Counted from the stretch's first letter, positions 1-8,847 are shown. The stretch is 64,000 bases of DNA from JBGRPZ01 sp041725955 (GCA_041725955.1 JBGRQE010000010.1:3762-67761); one strand, 5' to 3'. Program-made: numbers and translations. Notes: generated by a model not told the origin, from the sequence alone.

Positions 1-193
1 TGTTTTAGGCCTAGCTACAGTACTTATCGGATTGTTATTCTATAGTAGATTTGACCACTTAATGCGTAATCTTGGTGCAGATATAACTTGGGAAGCTATA
101 GGAATCAAATGGATTGTATATGGTTTTCTCATTTTCACCTTTATTGTATTTCATACAGCTACTTATTTTCAGCTTAAAGAGAAAAGCTGTTAA
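1..193 (+). CDS. C-terminal end of an ABC-transporter permease-like membrane protein (partial)
   Basis: An open frame enters from the left edge (first full codon at base 2) and stops with TAA at 191-193, giving 63 residues. They contain a hydrophobic helix at each end. The last residues (HTATYFQLKEK) closely match the end of the permease at 1762-2580 (FTASYFRLKEKEV), so this is probably a paralogous permease of the same operon family. Only the tail is visible, so the function rests on that similarity. Confidence 0.65.
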   Translation, partial: VLGLATVLIGLLFYSRFDHLMRNLGADITWEAIGIKWIVYGFLIFTFIVFHTATYFQLKEKSC

Positions 194-235
194 TCATGCG
201 TAATATTTGATTTTGACTTAGTAAATTATTGGATT

Positions 236-913
236 ATGAAAAAAGCTTTTTGGATTATTATAGGATATACAGGATTGGTTTTTATCTCGACTATCATACT
301 TGTATTTTCATTTATATTTTATGATTTCAACGAACAGGAAGTAGTCAAGACGAAAGTCTTAAAAGAATTATTACAAGATGATTTTCGGGTTGTTTATCTT
401 GAAAATGGTCAGATATTAATTCAACCGGCAAAAGAAAGAATGATTGCTGAGGTAGAGTATAAAAAAGGAGAGGAAATTCCAGAATTAATTAGCAAAAGAA
501 AGGAAGACACTCTATTTATTAAGTTGCAAGGTTCTGGAGACGCTTTAAAAACAAAGGTGAAAATTTCTTTGTTATTTAACGATTCTATAAACATCGTTGC
601 CAAGAATAATGTATTGAGGCTTAATGATATCAAAGCCGCAAAGTGTCATATAAAAGGAAAAAAAAGTACAATCAATTTCTTTACAAGTTGTAAGTTAAAG
701 CATATTGATGTATTTGCTCAAGATTCTAGGATAAGATGTCAAATTTATGGATTGGAAAGAGTAAATTCTACATTGGATTCTTCTACTTTAAGGCTTACTT
801 ATCCTATTGCCTATTTACAAGGGAATATTAAAAATCACAGTTATTTTTCTGGAAGATCGGAACGTTTTAATTTCCAGAAAGATACCAGTTCTCAAATTTT
901 TATTAGAAACTAG
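236..913 (+). CDS. Membrane-anchored hypothetical protein, adhesin/head-GIN-like
   Basis: A 225-residue protein with one N-terminal transmembrane helix (about residues 5-28) and a predicted all-beta extracytoplasmic part rich in short repeating strands. The layout resembles Bacteroidota proteins of the DUF2807 (head GIN) type, but I see no diagnostic motif. It lies between a permease end and an ABC ATPase with 17 bases to the next gene, so it is probably co-transcribed with the transporter. The 219-residue protein at 2946-3605 has the same size and architecture and is probably a distant paralog. The function is unknown. A role beside the transporter at the cytoplasmic membrane is inferred from position only. 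Confidence 0.75.
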   Translation: MKKAFWIIIGYTGLVFISTIILVFSFIFYDFNEQEVVKTKVLKELLQDDFRVVYLENGQILIQPAKERMIAEVEYKKGEEIPELISKRKEDTLFIKLQGSGDALKTKVKISLLFNDSINIVAKNNVLRLNDIKAAKCHIKGKKSTINFFTSCKLKHIDVFAQDSRIRCQIYGLERVNSTLDSSTLRLTYPIAYLQGNIKNHSYFSGRSERFNFQKDTSSQIFIRN

Positions 914-930
914 AAAAAGAATATAAAGAT

Positions 931-1758
931 ATGATAGAAATAAAAAACTTAAGTTTTGGATATAAAAAGCAGAATCCGATTTATTCAGATTTAAATGTAG
1001 ATTTAAAGAGTGGGCAGATTGTTGGTCTTTTAGGTAAAAATGGAGCAGGAAAAACTACCTTACTCAAGATAATATTAGGTTTATTGCAATCGAATGTAAA
1101 AGGAAGCATCAGTGTAATGGGGTTTGATCCAGCAAAACGAAACCCTGATATGCTGAAAGAGGTATTTATGATTTCGGAAGAAATTGATTTACCTTCTATA
1201 AAGATATCCACATATGTAAAATCAATAGCAGGTTACTATGAACGTTTTGACCATCAGAAGTTAAATAATATTTTAGAAGAGTTTAAGCTAGAAAAAGATT
1301 TTGTGCTGACCAAAATCTCTTATGGGCAGAAGAAAAAGTTTTTGATAGCTTTGGCTTTAGCAAGTGGTTGCAGATTATTAGTGTTAGATGAACCTACCAA
1401 TGGATTGGATATACCTTCAAAATCTTTATTCCGAAAAATAATTTCTGGAGCATTGACCGACGATCAATTGGTAATTATATCCACTCATCAAGTAAAAGAT
1501 ATCGAGAATATTATTGATCATATTTTGATCTTAAATGAAGGAAAAGTATGCTTACATCAGTCCTTGCACGAGATTAGTCAAAGATTTTCTTTTTATCAGG
1601 TATCGGATCCAAGTGAAATGGAGTATTTATATAAAGAAACCATTCCAGGAGGTTATAAATTAATTACCAAATGCAATGGAGTTCCTACAGATTGGGATTT
1701 GGAGGTATTATTCAATGCTAGCATATTCACTGAAGAATTGATGGAGGAGAAAGGCTAA
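931..1758 (+). CDS. ABC transporter ATP-binding protein (YtrB-like)
   Basis: The 275-residue ATPase subunit of an ABC exporter. The Walker A motif GKNGAGKTT is at residues 35-43, the signature is a degenerate SYGQKKK near residue 130 (canonical LSGGQ), Walker B LLVLDEPT is near 150-156, and the switch histidine is in STHQ near 185. The C-terminal ~60 residues carry no recognised domain. The gene is 3 bases from the permease gene that follows and shares an operon with a YtrA-type GntR regulator, as in the Bacillus ytr locus, which responds to cell-wall stress. Substrate is not deducible. The family assignment is secure. Confidence 0.93.
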   Translation: MIEIKNLSFGYKKQNPIYSDLNVDLKSGQIVGLLGKNGAGKTTLLKIILGLLQSNVKGSISVMGFDPAKRNPDMLKEVFMISEEIDLPSIKISTYVKSIAGYYERFDHQKLNNILEEFKLEKDFVLTKISYGQKKKFLIALALASGCRLLVLDEPTNGLDIPSKSLFRKIISGALTDDQLVIISTHQVKDIENIIDHILILNEGKVCLHQSLHEISQRFSFYQVSDPSEMEYLYKETIPGGYKLITKCNGVPTDWDLEVLFNASIFTEELMEEKG

Positions 1759-1761
1759 GTT

Positions 1762-2580
1762 ATGGAAATAAAGCATGTTTTTTCAATACCCAGATTCAAG
1801 CAGTTGCTGAAATGGCAATTTATGTTTAGTTGGAAACGAAATTTGATTGAATTTCTTGCAATGTTGATTTTGGTAATGGTTTGTGGGATTACAGTATATG
1901 TACCAACTACTAAAGTTCCAAAATTTCAATTTGGAAGTATGGCTATTCTCTACATTATTCTTTATAATATTATAGGCTTATTTTTTATAGGAAGTTGTTT
2001 CCCTATGTTACGATCGAAAGTAAACAGTATGCAATTTTTAATGATGCCAGCGTCTATTTTTGAGAAGTATATTGGACAGGTATTAAGTCGTGTAATATTA
2101 TTTGTATTTCTCTTCCCATTTGTTTTTTACATTGGATTGAATATGTCAGGTATACTTATCCATACTTTTTTTGGAGATTTAGCAAATTTTAGAGCTTATC
2201 CATTTCTTAGTGCTTACAGAGGATTTGTAATGTCATCAGATTTTATGGGTACAAATATTATGTTTGTAAACACATTAATTCTTCCTGTGTTTTTTGGATC
2301 GTTTGCTTTTTTTGGTAGTGTTTATTTTCAGACAAAAGCGACCATTAAAACTTTAATAAGTTTAGCTGCATTTTTTATTTCAGGAATTTTATTTGTAAAG
2401 ATTCTTGGATTTATTTTAAGTATAGATGAATATCATTTTTATGATCCAAGTCATTTTCCTGGAATTTCTAAAGATACTATTGGAGTTTATTCTGCATTTG
2501 GATTGTTCTTCTTCATAGTTATAACCATCGGGATATTTTTTACCGCAAGTTATTTTCGCTTAAAAGAAAAGGAGGTATAG
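1762..2580 (+). CDS. ABC transporter permease, multi-pass membrane protein
   Basis: A 272-residue hydrophobic protein with about six transmembrane segments and a positively charged C-terminal tail. It lies 3 bases after the ATPase gene and 1 base before the GntR gene, so translation is probably coupled. It has no motif of its own. The permease role follows from hydrophobicity and operon position. Its end matches that of the truncated protein at the left edge of the window, which suggests two related permease genes, for either a heteromeric channel or two duplicated modules. Confidence 0.85.
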   Translation: MEIKHVFSIPRFKQLLKWQFMFSWKRNLIEFLAMLILVMVCGITVYVPTTKVPKFQFGSMAILYIILYNIIGLFFIGSCFPMLRSKVNSMQFLMMPASIFEKYIGQVLSRVILFVFLFPFVFYIGLNMSGILIHTFFGDLANFRAYPFLSAYRGFVMSSDFMGTNIMFVNTLILPVFFGSFAFFGSVYFQTKATIKTLISLAAFFISGILFVKILGFILSIDEYHFYDPSHFPGISKDTIGVYSAFGLFFFIVITIGIFFTASYFRLKEKEV

Positions 2581-2581
2581 C

Positions 2582-2959
2582 ATGGATTTTAAAGCATCAA
2601 AAACTATATATATGCAAATTGCTGATTCAATTTGCGAAAACATTTTGAAAGGGTATTATGCTGCAGAAACAAAAATCCCTTCCGTTAGAGAGTTAGCAGC
2701 AGAAAAAGGAGTTAATCCCAACACAATAATGCGCAGTTTTATGGATCTTCAAAGTCGAAATATAATCAAGAATCAAAGAGGAATAGGTTATTTTGTAGAA
2801 CCCAAGGCTACAGATATAATTACCCAAGAAAGGAAAGATCAGTTTTTTACAGAAGAATTCCCTGACTTATTGAATAAGTTGTCATTATTAAGGTTGACAA
2901 AAAAAGAGATTCAAAATATTATTGACCAAATAAAAAATGTAGGAAATGGAAACAAGTAA
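2582..2959 (+). CDS. GntR-family transcriptional regulator, YtrA subfamily
   Basis: A 125-residue protein with a winged helix-turn-helix at about residues 5-75: TIYMQIADSI, then the recognition region SVRELAAEKGVNPNTIMRSF, then a wing ending GIGYFV. Only about 45 helical residues follow, which is the short YtrA subfamily lacking a large ligand-binding domain. YtrA members usually repress the ABC-transporter operon that encodes them. Here the gene is inside such an operon, 1 base after the permease and overlapping the next gene by 14 bases, so autoregulation is likely. The operator is not visible because the operon start lies outside the window. Confidence 0.93.
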   Translation: MDFKASKTIYMQIADSICENILKGYYAAETKIPSVRELAAEKGVNPNTIMRSFMDLQSRNIIKNQRGIGYFVEPKATDIITQERKDQFFTEEFPDLLNKLSLLRLTKKEIQNIIDQIKNVGNGNK

Positions 2960-3605
2960 AAAATTAGTCCTTTCTTATTTTGGTGGGATCTTCTTTATTC
3001 TTTTTCTTATAGTTATTTCTATTCGGATTTTTGGGTATTCGAATAAGGAATATAATCGAGATCTTGCAAAATTATCGGTGAAGCATTTTAGTTTAAATGA
3101 TTTTTCTTATTTGAAGTGTGAAGGGATTAGTAACATTGAGGTTTACACTTCAGACTCCTCATATCTAAGAGTGAAATCATATAAAATTGGCGATACTCCA
3201 GAATTGGATTATAGCTATTGTAAGGACACATTGTGTTTGCCTTCTTTAAAAAATGTTGCAGGGAAGTCTTATGAAATTAAAGTATATGTAAATCTTAAGA
3301 CGTTTAAAGGATTTATTTCGAATGAATCGCATGTGTCTTGCTATAATATTAAATTATCGTCTTTAGAATATCATGGAACTCGTAGCGAGTTTTATTTTAA
3401 TGGAGATTCTAAACTAGATACTTTAATAGCAAAGGCCTCTAGATGTAAAATGTATTTGGGTGATAAGAATTTGAATATACAATCTTGTCAGCTAGATTTT
3501 GATAAAAGTAGATTGTGGGCCGTGGCACAACTAAAAGATATTCAAGGAATTTTAAAGAATGGTTCAATAATAAATTCTAATTGTAAAATTATAGACCCAA
3601 GTTAA
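2946..3605 (+). CDS. Membrane-anchored hypothetical protein, paralog-like to the 225-residue protein upstream
   Basis: A 219-residue protein with an N-terminal transmembrane helix (about residues 8-28), followed by a beta-rich region with four or five cysteines. It overlaps the GntR gene by 14 bases and closes the operon. Length, topology and beta pattern match the protein at 236-913, so the operon appears to hold two such proteins flanking the ATPase, permease and regulator genes. I recognise no catalytic motif and the function is unknown. Confidence 0.75.
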   Translation: METSKKLVLSYFGGIFFILFLIVISIRIFGYSNKEYNRDLAKLSVKHFSLNDFSYLKCEGISNIEVYTSDSSYLRVKSYKIGDTPELDYSYCKDTLCLPSLKNVAGKSYEIKVYVNLKTFKGFISNESHVSCYNIKLSSLEYHGTRSEFYFNGDSKLDTLIAKASRCKMYLGDKNLNIQSCQLDFDKSRLWAVAQLKDIQGILKNGSIINSNCKIIDPS

Positions 3606-3621
3606 GATAAGAAATTTAGAT

Positions 3622-4338
3622 TTACTGATTTGCTATATTAAATGCATAAGATATGTCTTCGTAATCGATATATATCTTATGTATTTTTTTTGCTATGGTT
3701 TTCTTGATTCGTAAGTTACAGCGTTTTCCTTCCTGATCAACGGCATAGTATGTAAGTATTGTTTCTTCGGGGGTGTTTTCTTTGTCGATATCATAGATAA
3801 AGTCAAAAACATCCTGATATTCTTCGTCAAATATTTTCATCTGATTTTCTGATAAATGTATGTCGAATTCAGTCGATTGCCATTCGCTCCAATCGCCCTC
3901 TCTTTGCAAAGAAACTTGTGTTGCTCGTAATTTTTGAGGATCTTCAATCTCTATAGAATGCGTTGGTTCTACATTAAATACAAAGCTTACGTCGTCGTAG
4001 TCTATATAAATTTGGTAGTAGTTATGTTCTTTTTGGTTTCTAATTCTGATTAAAACATTTTCGCCATCTTCGTCCAGAGCATTTACAACAAGCGTTTTAT
4101 CTTTATCACGATGTTTTTCTTCCACTTGTGTTAGGTAGGTATATTTGAATGGCATTATATTACCATAATGTAATAATTGACCATCACCAAAAACGAATAA
4201 ATTATCAGACGGCAACCAATCACCCCATTCTTTATTATTTTTTATTGCGACTTCAGAAGCTCTCATTTTTATAACTTCTTGTGCTGACAATAAAAATGGA
4301 AAGAGGAGGAGAATTATAATTAAGGGCTTTGATTTCAT
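3622..4338 (-). CDS. Secreted hypothetical protein with two homologous repeats
   Basis: A longer frame opens at 4362, but ATG at 4338 gives a clean signal peptide (MKSKPLIIILLLFPFLLSAQ), so I take that start (238 residues). The mature protein consists of two related ~100-residue units. Each begins near a GDW/E-W motif (EWGDWLPS and DWSEWQST), contains DEDG or DQEG followed by an arginine-rich strand, and ends with the near-identical motif IYIDYDDVSFVFN / IYIDYEDISYAFN. This is an internal duplication. The function is unknown. The protein should be periplasmic or at the outer surface. Confidence 0.8.
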   Translation of the reverse strand: MKSKPLIIILLLFPFLLSAQEVIKMRASEVAIKNNKEWGDWLPSDNLFVFGDGQLLHYGNIMPFKYTYLTQVEEKHRDKDKTLVVNALDEDGENVLIRIRNQKEHNYYQIYIDYDDVSFVFNVEPTHSIEIEDPQKLRATQVSLQREGDWSEWQSTEFDIHLSENQMKIFDEEYQDVFDFIYDIDKENTPEETILTYYAVDQEGKRCNLRIKKTIAKKIHKIYIDYEDISYAFNIANQ

Positions 4339-4385
4339 AATATCAAAAATTGAGAAAACCAATCAATAACGTAAGGGGGGGCTTA

Positions 4386-4436
4386 AATAAGAAAAACGAG
4401 AGGGGGCATATTAGGAGGTAGCCCCCATCTCGTTAA
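4386..4436 (-). terminator. Rho-independent terminator of the porin gene
   Basis: Inverted repeat of about 12 bases: arms at 4395-4407 and 4421-4434 (ACGAGAGGGGGC paired with GCCCCCATCTCGT, one bulge). Read on the minus strand it is followed by a T-rich run. It lies 20-60 bases past the stop of the porin gene. Confidence 0.8.
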
Positions 4437-4452
4437 ATATATAGCTATGATG

Positions 4453-5958
4453 TTAAAATCTAATTTGTAATCGAGCACGAAGAGTGTTTACCACATATTT
4501 ACTGTCATTAATTAAGGCTTCTGCCATTGCATTAGACACTTTATGACCTGTATATGGATTGTTTATAAAAACTTGATAATTTAGGTCATCTGTAAACATA
4601 TGGTTTTGATATTCAACAGAGAATCTTACTTTTCTTGGAATAATTTTAAAATTGATACCGGCTGTATAACTATATCCTTTATCAAAGTTATTATTTTCAA
4701 AAGGGGCATTAGAGTTAGGAAGAACATCTTTGAGATAACCAGAAGAGAAACCGGCTCCACCGCTATTTAGATAAGCGAATCTAAAGTATGGTTCCATCCA
4801 AAGGAAAACTCTAAAGCTAGTCATTGCATTGATTCCAAGACTATTTGCATCTGGAGAATTTTCTGCTCTGGAAGGAGCTCCTTCATCGTAAAAACCTCCA
4901 TTTATAAACTGACCATGTTCAGCATGACCGATAAATATTTCAGTTCCAATGCTTAACCATCCTGCTCTTGCGCTCATATAAGGGTTGAATACATATAACT
5001 CGTGGCTTTTTTGATCACTTATAGGGAAGAATTGAATTCCTTTTGGCAGATAAGCGAAGTTTACACCAAAATTGAGTCGATAATTTTTTTTCTTATGGAG
5101 ATATCCAAGTCCACCATAGTAGTTAATTCTATTGATATTTTGTCCTTTAGGGCGCATAAAAGGGTTGAATGTTTCGTTTGCTATAGCTAAATAGTAATTC
5201 ATTTTTGGAATTAGCCAATCTGCTTTACCTTCCCATTGTACGCCTGTATGTCTATTTCCAACACCAAGAGGAGTACATACATAACCACTTGGTCGACCAG
5301 CACCTTCATCCCATAATGTAACACCATTGAAATAATTTGTTGCAATAGATCTTTCAACAGTAGTTAAGTAAAATGGATGCGTAGTTTCTTCTAGGCCAAA
5401 TTTTACTTTTTTATAACCCACACTCAATATACCTTTCAGCCAGCCAAAATGTAGCTTTTTCTGGATATAGGCATAATCAAGATAATCTCTTCGGTTTCCA
5501 TATTCAGTATTGATATTGCTAAGATCTAGGGCAACACCTATATGAGCCGACCATCTTTTTTTGAAATATGCATCTGCACCCAAGCGTGCTCTCCTTATTT
5601 GGAAACCTGCATAATCTTTAGGGGCAACAGGCGCTCCGAGATAATTATATTCGTTAGTGAGATTTGGATCTTCTTTTGTAATTAAATTTCTATGATCTTT
5701 AGCAGTACTAAAATCATATTGAGCATCAACCTGACCTCTTACTCTTACTTTAGTTTTTCTATGGTGTTTTTTATGGTTGTCTTCAGTTATAATTAGTACA
5801 TCTTGTGGTAAATAGTTTGATGCTGGTTCTTCAGAAACAACAATAAAACCTTCTTGAACAGGAGTTGCTTTTTCATTTATCTCGTTTTCCACTTGCGAAT
5901 ACGAGGTACTTCCTATAAATAATAGGAATAGCAGTATTAGTATGTTTTTGTTTTTCAT
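4453..5958 (-). CDS. Outer-membrane porin, phosphate-selective porin O/P-like
   Basis: 501 residues with a signal peptide (about residues 1-21, ending TSYSQ), a short acidic linker, then a long run of alternating-polarity beta strands ending in an aromatic-rich C-terminal strand (LRARLQIRF). The final phenylalanine is typical of outer-membrane barrels. Motifs such as RRARLGADAYFKKRWSAHI and YLDYAYIQ resemble the OprP/OprO (porin O and P) family used for anion or phosphate uptake. Phosphate specificity cannot be read from sequence. The gene is monocistronic, with a terminator downstream and a 371-base leader region. Confidence 0.85.
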   Translation of the reverse strand: MKNKNILILLFLLFIGSTSYSQVENEINEKATPVQEGFIVVSEEPASNYLPQDVLIITEDNHKKHHRKTKVRVRGQVDAQYDFSTAKDHRNLITKEDPNLTNEYNYLGAPVAPKDYAGFQIRRARLGADAYFKKRWSAHIGVALDLSNINTEYGNRRDYLDYAYIQKKLHFGWLKGILSVGYKKVKFGLEETTHPFYLTTVERSIATNYFNGVTLWDEGAGRPSGYVCTPLGVGNRHTGVQWEGKADWLIPKMNYYLAIANETFNPFMRPKGQNINRINYYGGLGYLHKKKNYRLNFGVNFAYLPKGIQFFPISDQKSHELYVFNPYMSARAGWLSIGTEIFIGHAEHGQFINGGFYDEGAPSRAENSPDANSLGINAMTSFRVFLWMEPYFRFAYLNSGGAGFSSGYLKDVLPNSNAPFENNNFDKGYSYTAGINFKIIPRKVRFSVEYQNHMFTDDLNYQVFINNPYTGHKVSNAMAEALINDSKYVVNTLRARLQIRF

Positions 5959-6237
5959 AGGATTTTAGGGTTGAATCATTTTTCCTTTTTGGTGAGAAAA
6001 AAAAGGATAAACAAAAATAGTAGGAAAAACTGTTATTTTAGTTTTTCTAAAGTTAGTATAAATATTTGAATATCTGTAATTATTGAAGGATTGTTCTTTT
6101 GTATTGAGAAAATCTGAAGATAGAATACTACTTTGTTTTATATAAAATAAGGTTGTTCTAGATATATACTAGAGCAACTATGGTACTTCAGTTATTTTTT
6201 TCGTTGTAACGCTATTTCAGGAAAGGACACATCAGAT
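5959..6237. other. Intergenic region upstream of the porin gene, with one hairpin
   Basis: No gene is visible. It should hold the porin promoter (minus strand). At 6152-6178 there is a 10-base-pair inverted repeat (GTTGTTCTAG paired with CTAGAGCAAC) without a T run, so it is more likely an operator or RNA structure than a terminator. Confidence 0.4.
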
Positions 6238-6273
6238 ATAAAAAAGAGACTGCCCTTTTTGGACAGTCTCTCG
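6238..6273 (-). terminator. Rho-independent terminator of the small T9SS-domain gene
   Basis: Arms AGAGACTG (6245-6252) and CAGTCTCT (6264-6271), plus adjacent CC/GG pairing. On the minus strand the hairpin is followed by a T run (the A run at 6238-6245). It lies about 57 bases past the stop codon at 6330. Confidence 0.75.
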
Positions 6274-6329
6274 ATTCAAACACTTTTAATTTTTTCTATT
6301 TCCGCTATCTTACCATATTGTCTCTCCCA

Positions 6330-6737
6330 CTATTTAATTAGAATTTTTCTTATATCAAATGTATTATTCAATTTCAGTTTCACAAAATAGATCCCAGGTT
6401 TTAAATTTAAATTGCTGATGCGTATTAAATTTCTTTCTCGCATTATTTTTTTGAAGAACACTCTTTCTCCAACTAAATTCAATATACTCACCTTTGCATA
6501 CTTTGCTGTGGATTTATTCGAAGCCGTTAGTTTTATAGTTACTTTTTTCTGTGCAGGATTCGGGTATAAATCTAGAATAAGATTTTCTTGATTTATAAAA
6601 TAGAATTGGGAATTCTCCTCTTCATTGGAGGAAATTATTTTGTTTTCCCAAAGTAATTCTGGTTTGCATTCAGTTTTGCCTATATTTGTAATGCAAAAGA
6701 ATGAAACCATAAAAAGTAATTGTAAAAGTTTTTTCAT
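6330..6737 (-). CDS. Small secreted protein consisting mostly of a T9SS type A sorting domain
   Basis: A 135-residue protein with a signal peptide (about residues 1-22) and a C-terminal ~80-residue sorting domain. Its hallmarks are LDLYPNPAQKKVTIKL, then SILNLVGERVF, then LNLKPGIYFVKL, ending with RKILIK. Only about 30 residues lie between the signal and the sorting domain, so the protein has almost no cargo. It could be a very small surface protein or the remnant of a longer T9SS substrate. It is divergently transcribed from purF. Confidence 0.75.
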   Translation of the reverse strand: MKKLLQLLFMVSFFCITNIGKTECKPELLWENKIISSNEEENSQFYFINQENLILDLYPNPAQKKVTIKLTASNKSTAKYAKVSILNLVGERVFFKKIMRERNLIRISNLNLKPGIYFVKLKLNNTFDIRKILIK

Positions 6738-6780
6738 TTCTCTATATCAAATCCTACTTCATAAAAAAATATATTTTCGC

Positions 6781-6885
6781 TTGCCAGCAAAAACAAACTC
6801 AAAAAAAAATGAAATGTTATTTGTTTTTACAAAAAAATATTTTCAGAATTTATTTACTTTGTTCCCAGCAAAAAATTGCTGGCAA
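6781..6885. promoter_or_regulatory. Repeated TTGCCAGCAA sites in the purF upstream region
   Basis: The 10-mer TTGCCAGCAA occurs at 6781-6790 and, inverted, at 6876-6885 (TTGCTGGCAA). A further CCAGCAA half-site at 6865-6871 forms a palindrome with the second copy (CCAGCAA, 4 bases, TTGCTGG). They lie in the 180-base divergent region between the small T9SS gene and purF, a position suited to a repressor operator. No regulator is identified. Confidence 0.45.
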
Positions 6886-6917
6886 AAATAGAATAATTCT
6901 TCAAAATACCAGAAAAA

Positions 6918-8816
6918 ATGAGTGATGCCATAAAGCATGAGTGTGGAATAGCAATGATCGCCTTAAGAAAGCCTTTAGATTACTATGTTGAGAAATATGG
7001 AACTGCTTTTTATGGCTTAAATAAGTTGCATTTGTTAATGCAAAAGCAACATAATCGTGGCCAAGATGGAGCAGGTATAGCTGTAATAAAGAAGAATCTT
7101 AAGCCGGGAATAGAGTATATTAATCGTAAAAGATCGGTTGCTACTAATCCAATTGTAGATGTTTTTAACCAGGTTTACGATCATATTGAACGTAAAAGAG
7201 GTAGTCATAAAAAATCTTTTGAAAATACTCAATGGTTAAAAGACAATGTAAAATATTGCGGAGAGCTTTTTTTGGGGCATTTGCGTTATGGTACTTTTGG
7301 AAAAAATGAAATTTCTTATCAACATCCATTTGTTCGCTCGAATAATTGGAAAACCAGAAATTTAGCTGTTGCAGGTAATTTCAACCTAACTAATGTTGAT
7401 GAATTGTTTCAACGTTTGGTTGATTTGGGACAATATCCAACACGTACTTCAGACACAGTTACTATTTTAGAGAAAATTGGTCACTTTCTTGATGAAGAAA
7501 ATGAGCGACTATATAATAAGTATAAAAGAGCTGGATATAGTAAAAAGCAGATAACCCCATTAATTTCTGAGCAATTAGATTTGTTGCAAGTAATTCGCGA
7601 GTCGAGCGATAATTGGGATGGTGGTTATGTAATTGGAGGTATGGTGGGTCATGGCGATTCATTTTTAATGCGTGATCCAGGAGGTATTCGCCCTGCATTT
7701 TATTATGTGAACGATGAGGTTATTGTAGCTGCATCTGAGCGTCCTGTAATTCAAACGGCATTTAATGTAAAAACTAAAGATATTAAGGAGTTGGATCCAG
7801 GGCATGCTTTGATTATGCGTAATGATGGATCATACCAATTGTCGCAATTTGCAAAGTCATGTAAAAAAACTCCTTGTTCTTTTGAAAGAATCTATTTTTC
7901 AAGAGGTACTGATAGTAGTATATATAAAGAAAGAAAGGCATTGGGAGCAGCATTGATTCCTCAGTTGTTAGATGCTATTGACAATGACTTGGAAAATACG
8001 GTTTTCTCTTATATCCCAAATACTGCTTATGGTGCCTACCAAGGAATTGCTGATGGTTTGGGAGTACATTGCGATGCAGTTAGAAAGGAACGCTTATTAG
8101 AAGAAAAAAATCTAACCAGCGAAAAGATTGATGAAATATTCAAATACAAGCCTCGTCTTGAGAATGTTGCTGTAAAAGATATGAAATTGCGTACTTTTAT
8201 TACACAGGATAATAAAAGAGATGACTTAGTTGGTCACGTATATGATGTAACTTATGATTCAATTCGTGAAGGTAAGGACAAGCTTGTTATTGTAGATGAT
8301 TCTATTGTTCGTGGAACTACTTTAAAGCAAAGTATTATTCGTATTCTGGATCGATTGAATCCTACAAAGATTATTGTTGTTTCTTCTGCTCCTCAGATTC
8401 GATATCCTGATTGCTATGGTATTGATATGGCAAAACTAGGTGATTTTATCGCTTTCCGTGCTGCTATAGCATTGATCAAGGAAAAAAACATGCATGATCT
8501 TTTGAATGAAGTTTACTCAAAGTGTAAAGCTCAGGAGATGTTGCCTAAAGATGAGATTGTAAATCATGTTCGTGAAATTTATGCTCCATTTAGCCCTGAA
8601 GAAATATCTGGAAAGATAGCAGAACTAATCAAGTCTGTTGAAATAAAGGCTGATGTTGAAGTTATCTATCAGACCATTGAAAATTTACATGATTGTTTGC
8701 AGGAGCATAGTGGTGATTGGTATTTTACTGGTAATTATCCAACTCCAGGAGGGAATAAAGTTGTAAATAAGGCTTTTATAAACTTTATGGAAGGCAAAGA
8801 TCAAAGAGCTTATTAA
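6918..8816 (+). CDS. purF: Amidophosphoribosyltransferase (long Bacteroidota form)
   Basis: A 632-residue enzyme of the first step of purine synthesis (PRPP plus glutamine to phosphoribosylamine). The N-terminal class II glutamine amidotransferase domain has its nucleophile at Cys9 (HECGIAMI), HNRGQDGAG near residues 46-54, and the glutamine loop LGHLRYGTFG. The phosphoribosyltransferase part has the PRPP loop VIVDDSIVRGTT near residue 458. It is longer than the ~500-residue E. coli PurF because of inserts in both halves and a C-terminal ~100-residue extension. Cys9 is not directly after the start Met, so either a short propeptide is removed or this variant works without that. The gene stands alone, with a terminator downstream. 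Confidence 0.9.
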   Translation: MSDAIKHECGIAMIALRKPLDYYVEKYGTAFYGLNKLHLLMQKQHNRGQDGAGIAVIKKNLKPGIEYINRKRSVATNPIVDVFNQVYDHIERKRGSHKKSFENTQWLKDNVKYCGELFLGHLRYGTFGKNEISYQHPFVRSNNWKTRNLAVAGNFNLTNVDELFQRLVDLGQYPTRTSDTVTILEKIGHFLDEENERLYNKYKRAGYSKKQITPLISEQLDLLQVIRESSDNWDGGYVIGGMVGHGDSFLMRDPGGIRPAFYYVNDEVIVAASERPVIQTAFNVKTKDIKELDPGHALIMRNDGSYQLSQFAKSCKKTPCSFERIYFSRGTDSSIYKERKALGAALIPQLLDAIDNDLENTVFSYIPNTAYGAYQGIADGLGVHCDAVRKERLLEEKNLTSEKIDEIFKYKPRLENVAVKDMKLRTFITQDNKRDDLVGHVYDVTYDSIREGKDKLVIVDDSIVRGTTLKQSIIRILDRLNPTKIIVVSSAPQIRYPDCYGIDMAKLGDFIAFRAAIALIKEKNMHDLLNEVYSKCKAQEMLPKDEIVNHVREIYAPFSPEEISGKIAELIKSVEIKADVEVIYQTIENLHDCLQEHSGDWYFTGNYPTPGGNKVVNKAFINFMEGKDQRAY

Positions 8817-8847
8817 TAAGATATTCTGTTTTTGTAAGAATTTATTT

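Noticed and set aside
6625..6891. 88-codon plus-strand frame upstream of purF
   Set aside because: It overlaps the small T9SS gene and the repeated operator-like sites and has no coding signal.
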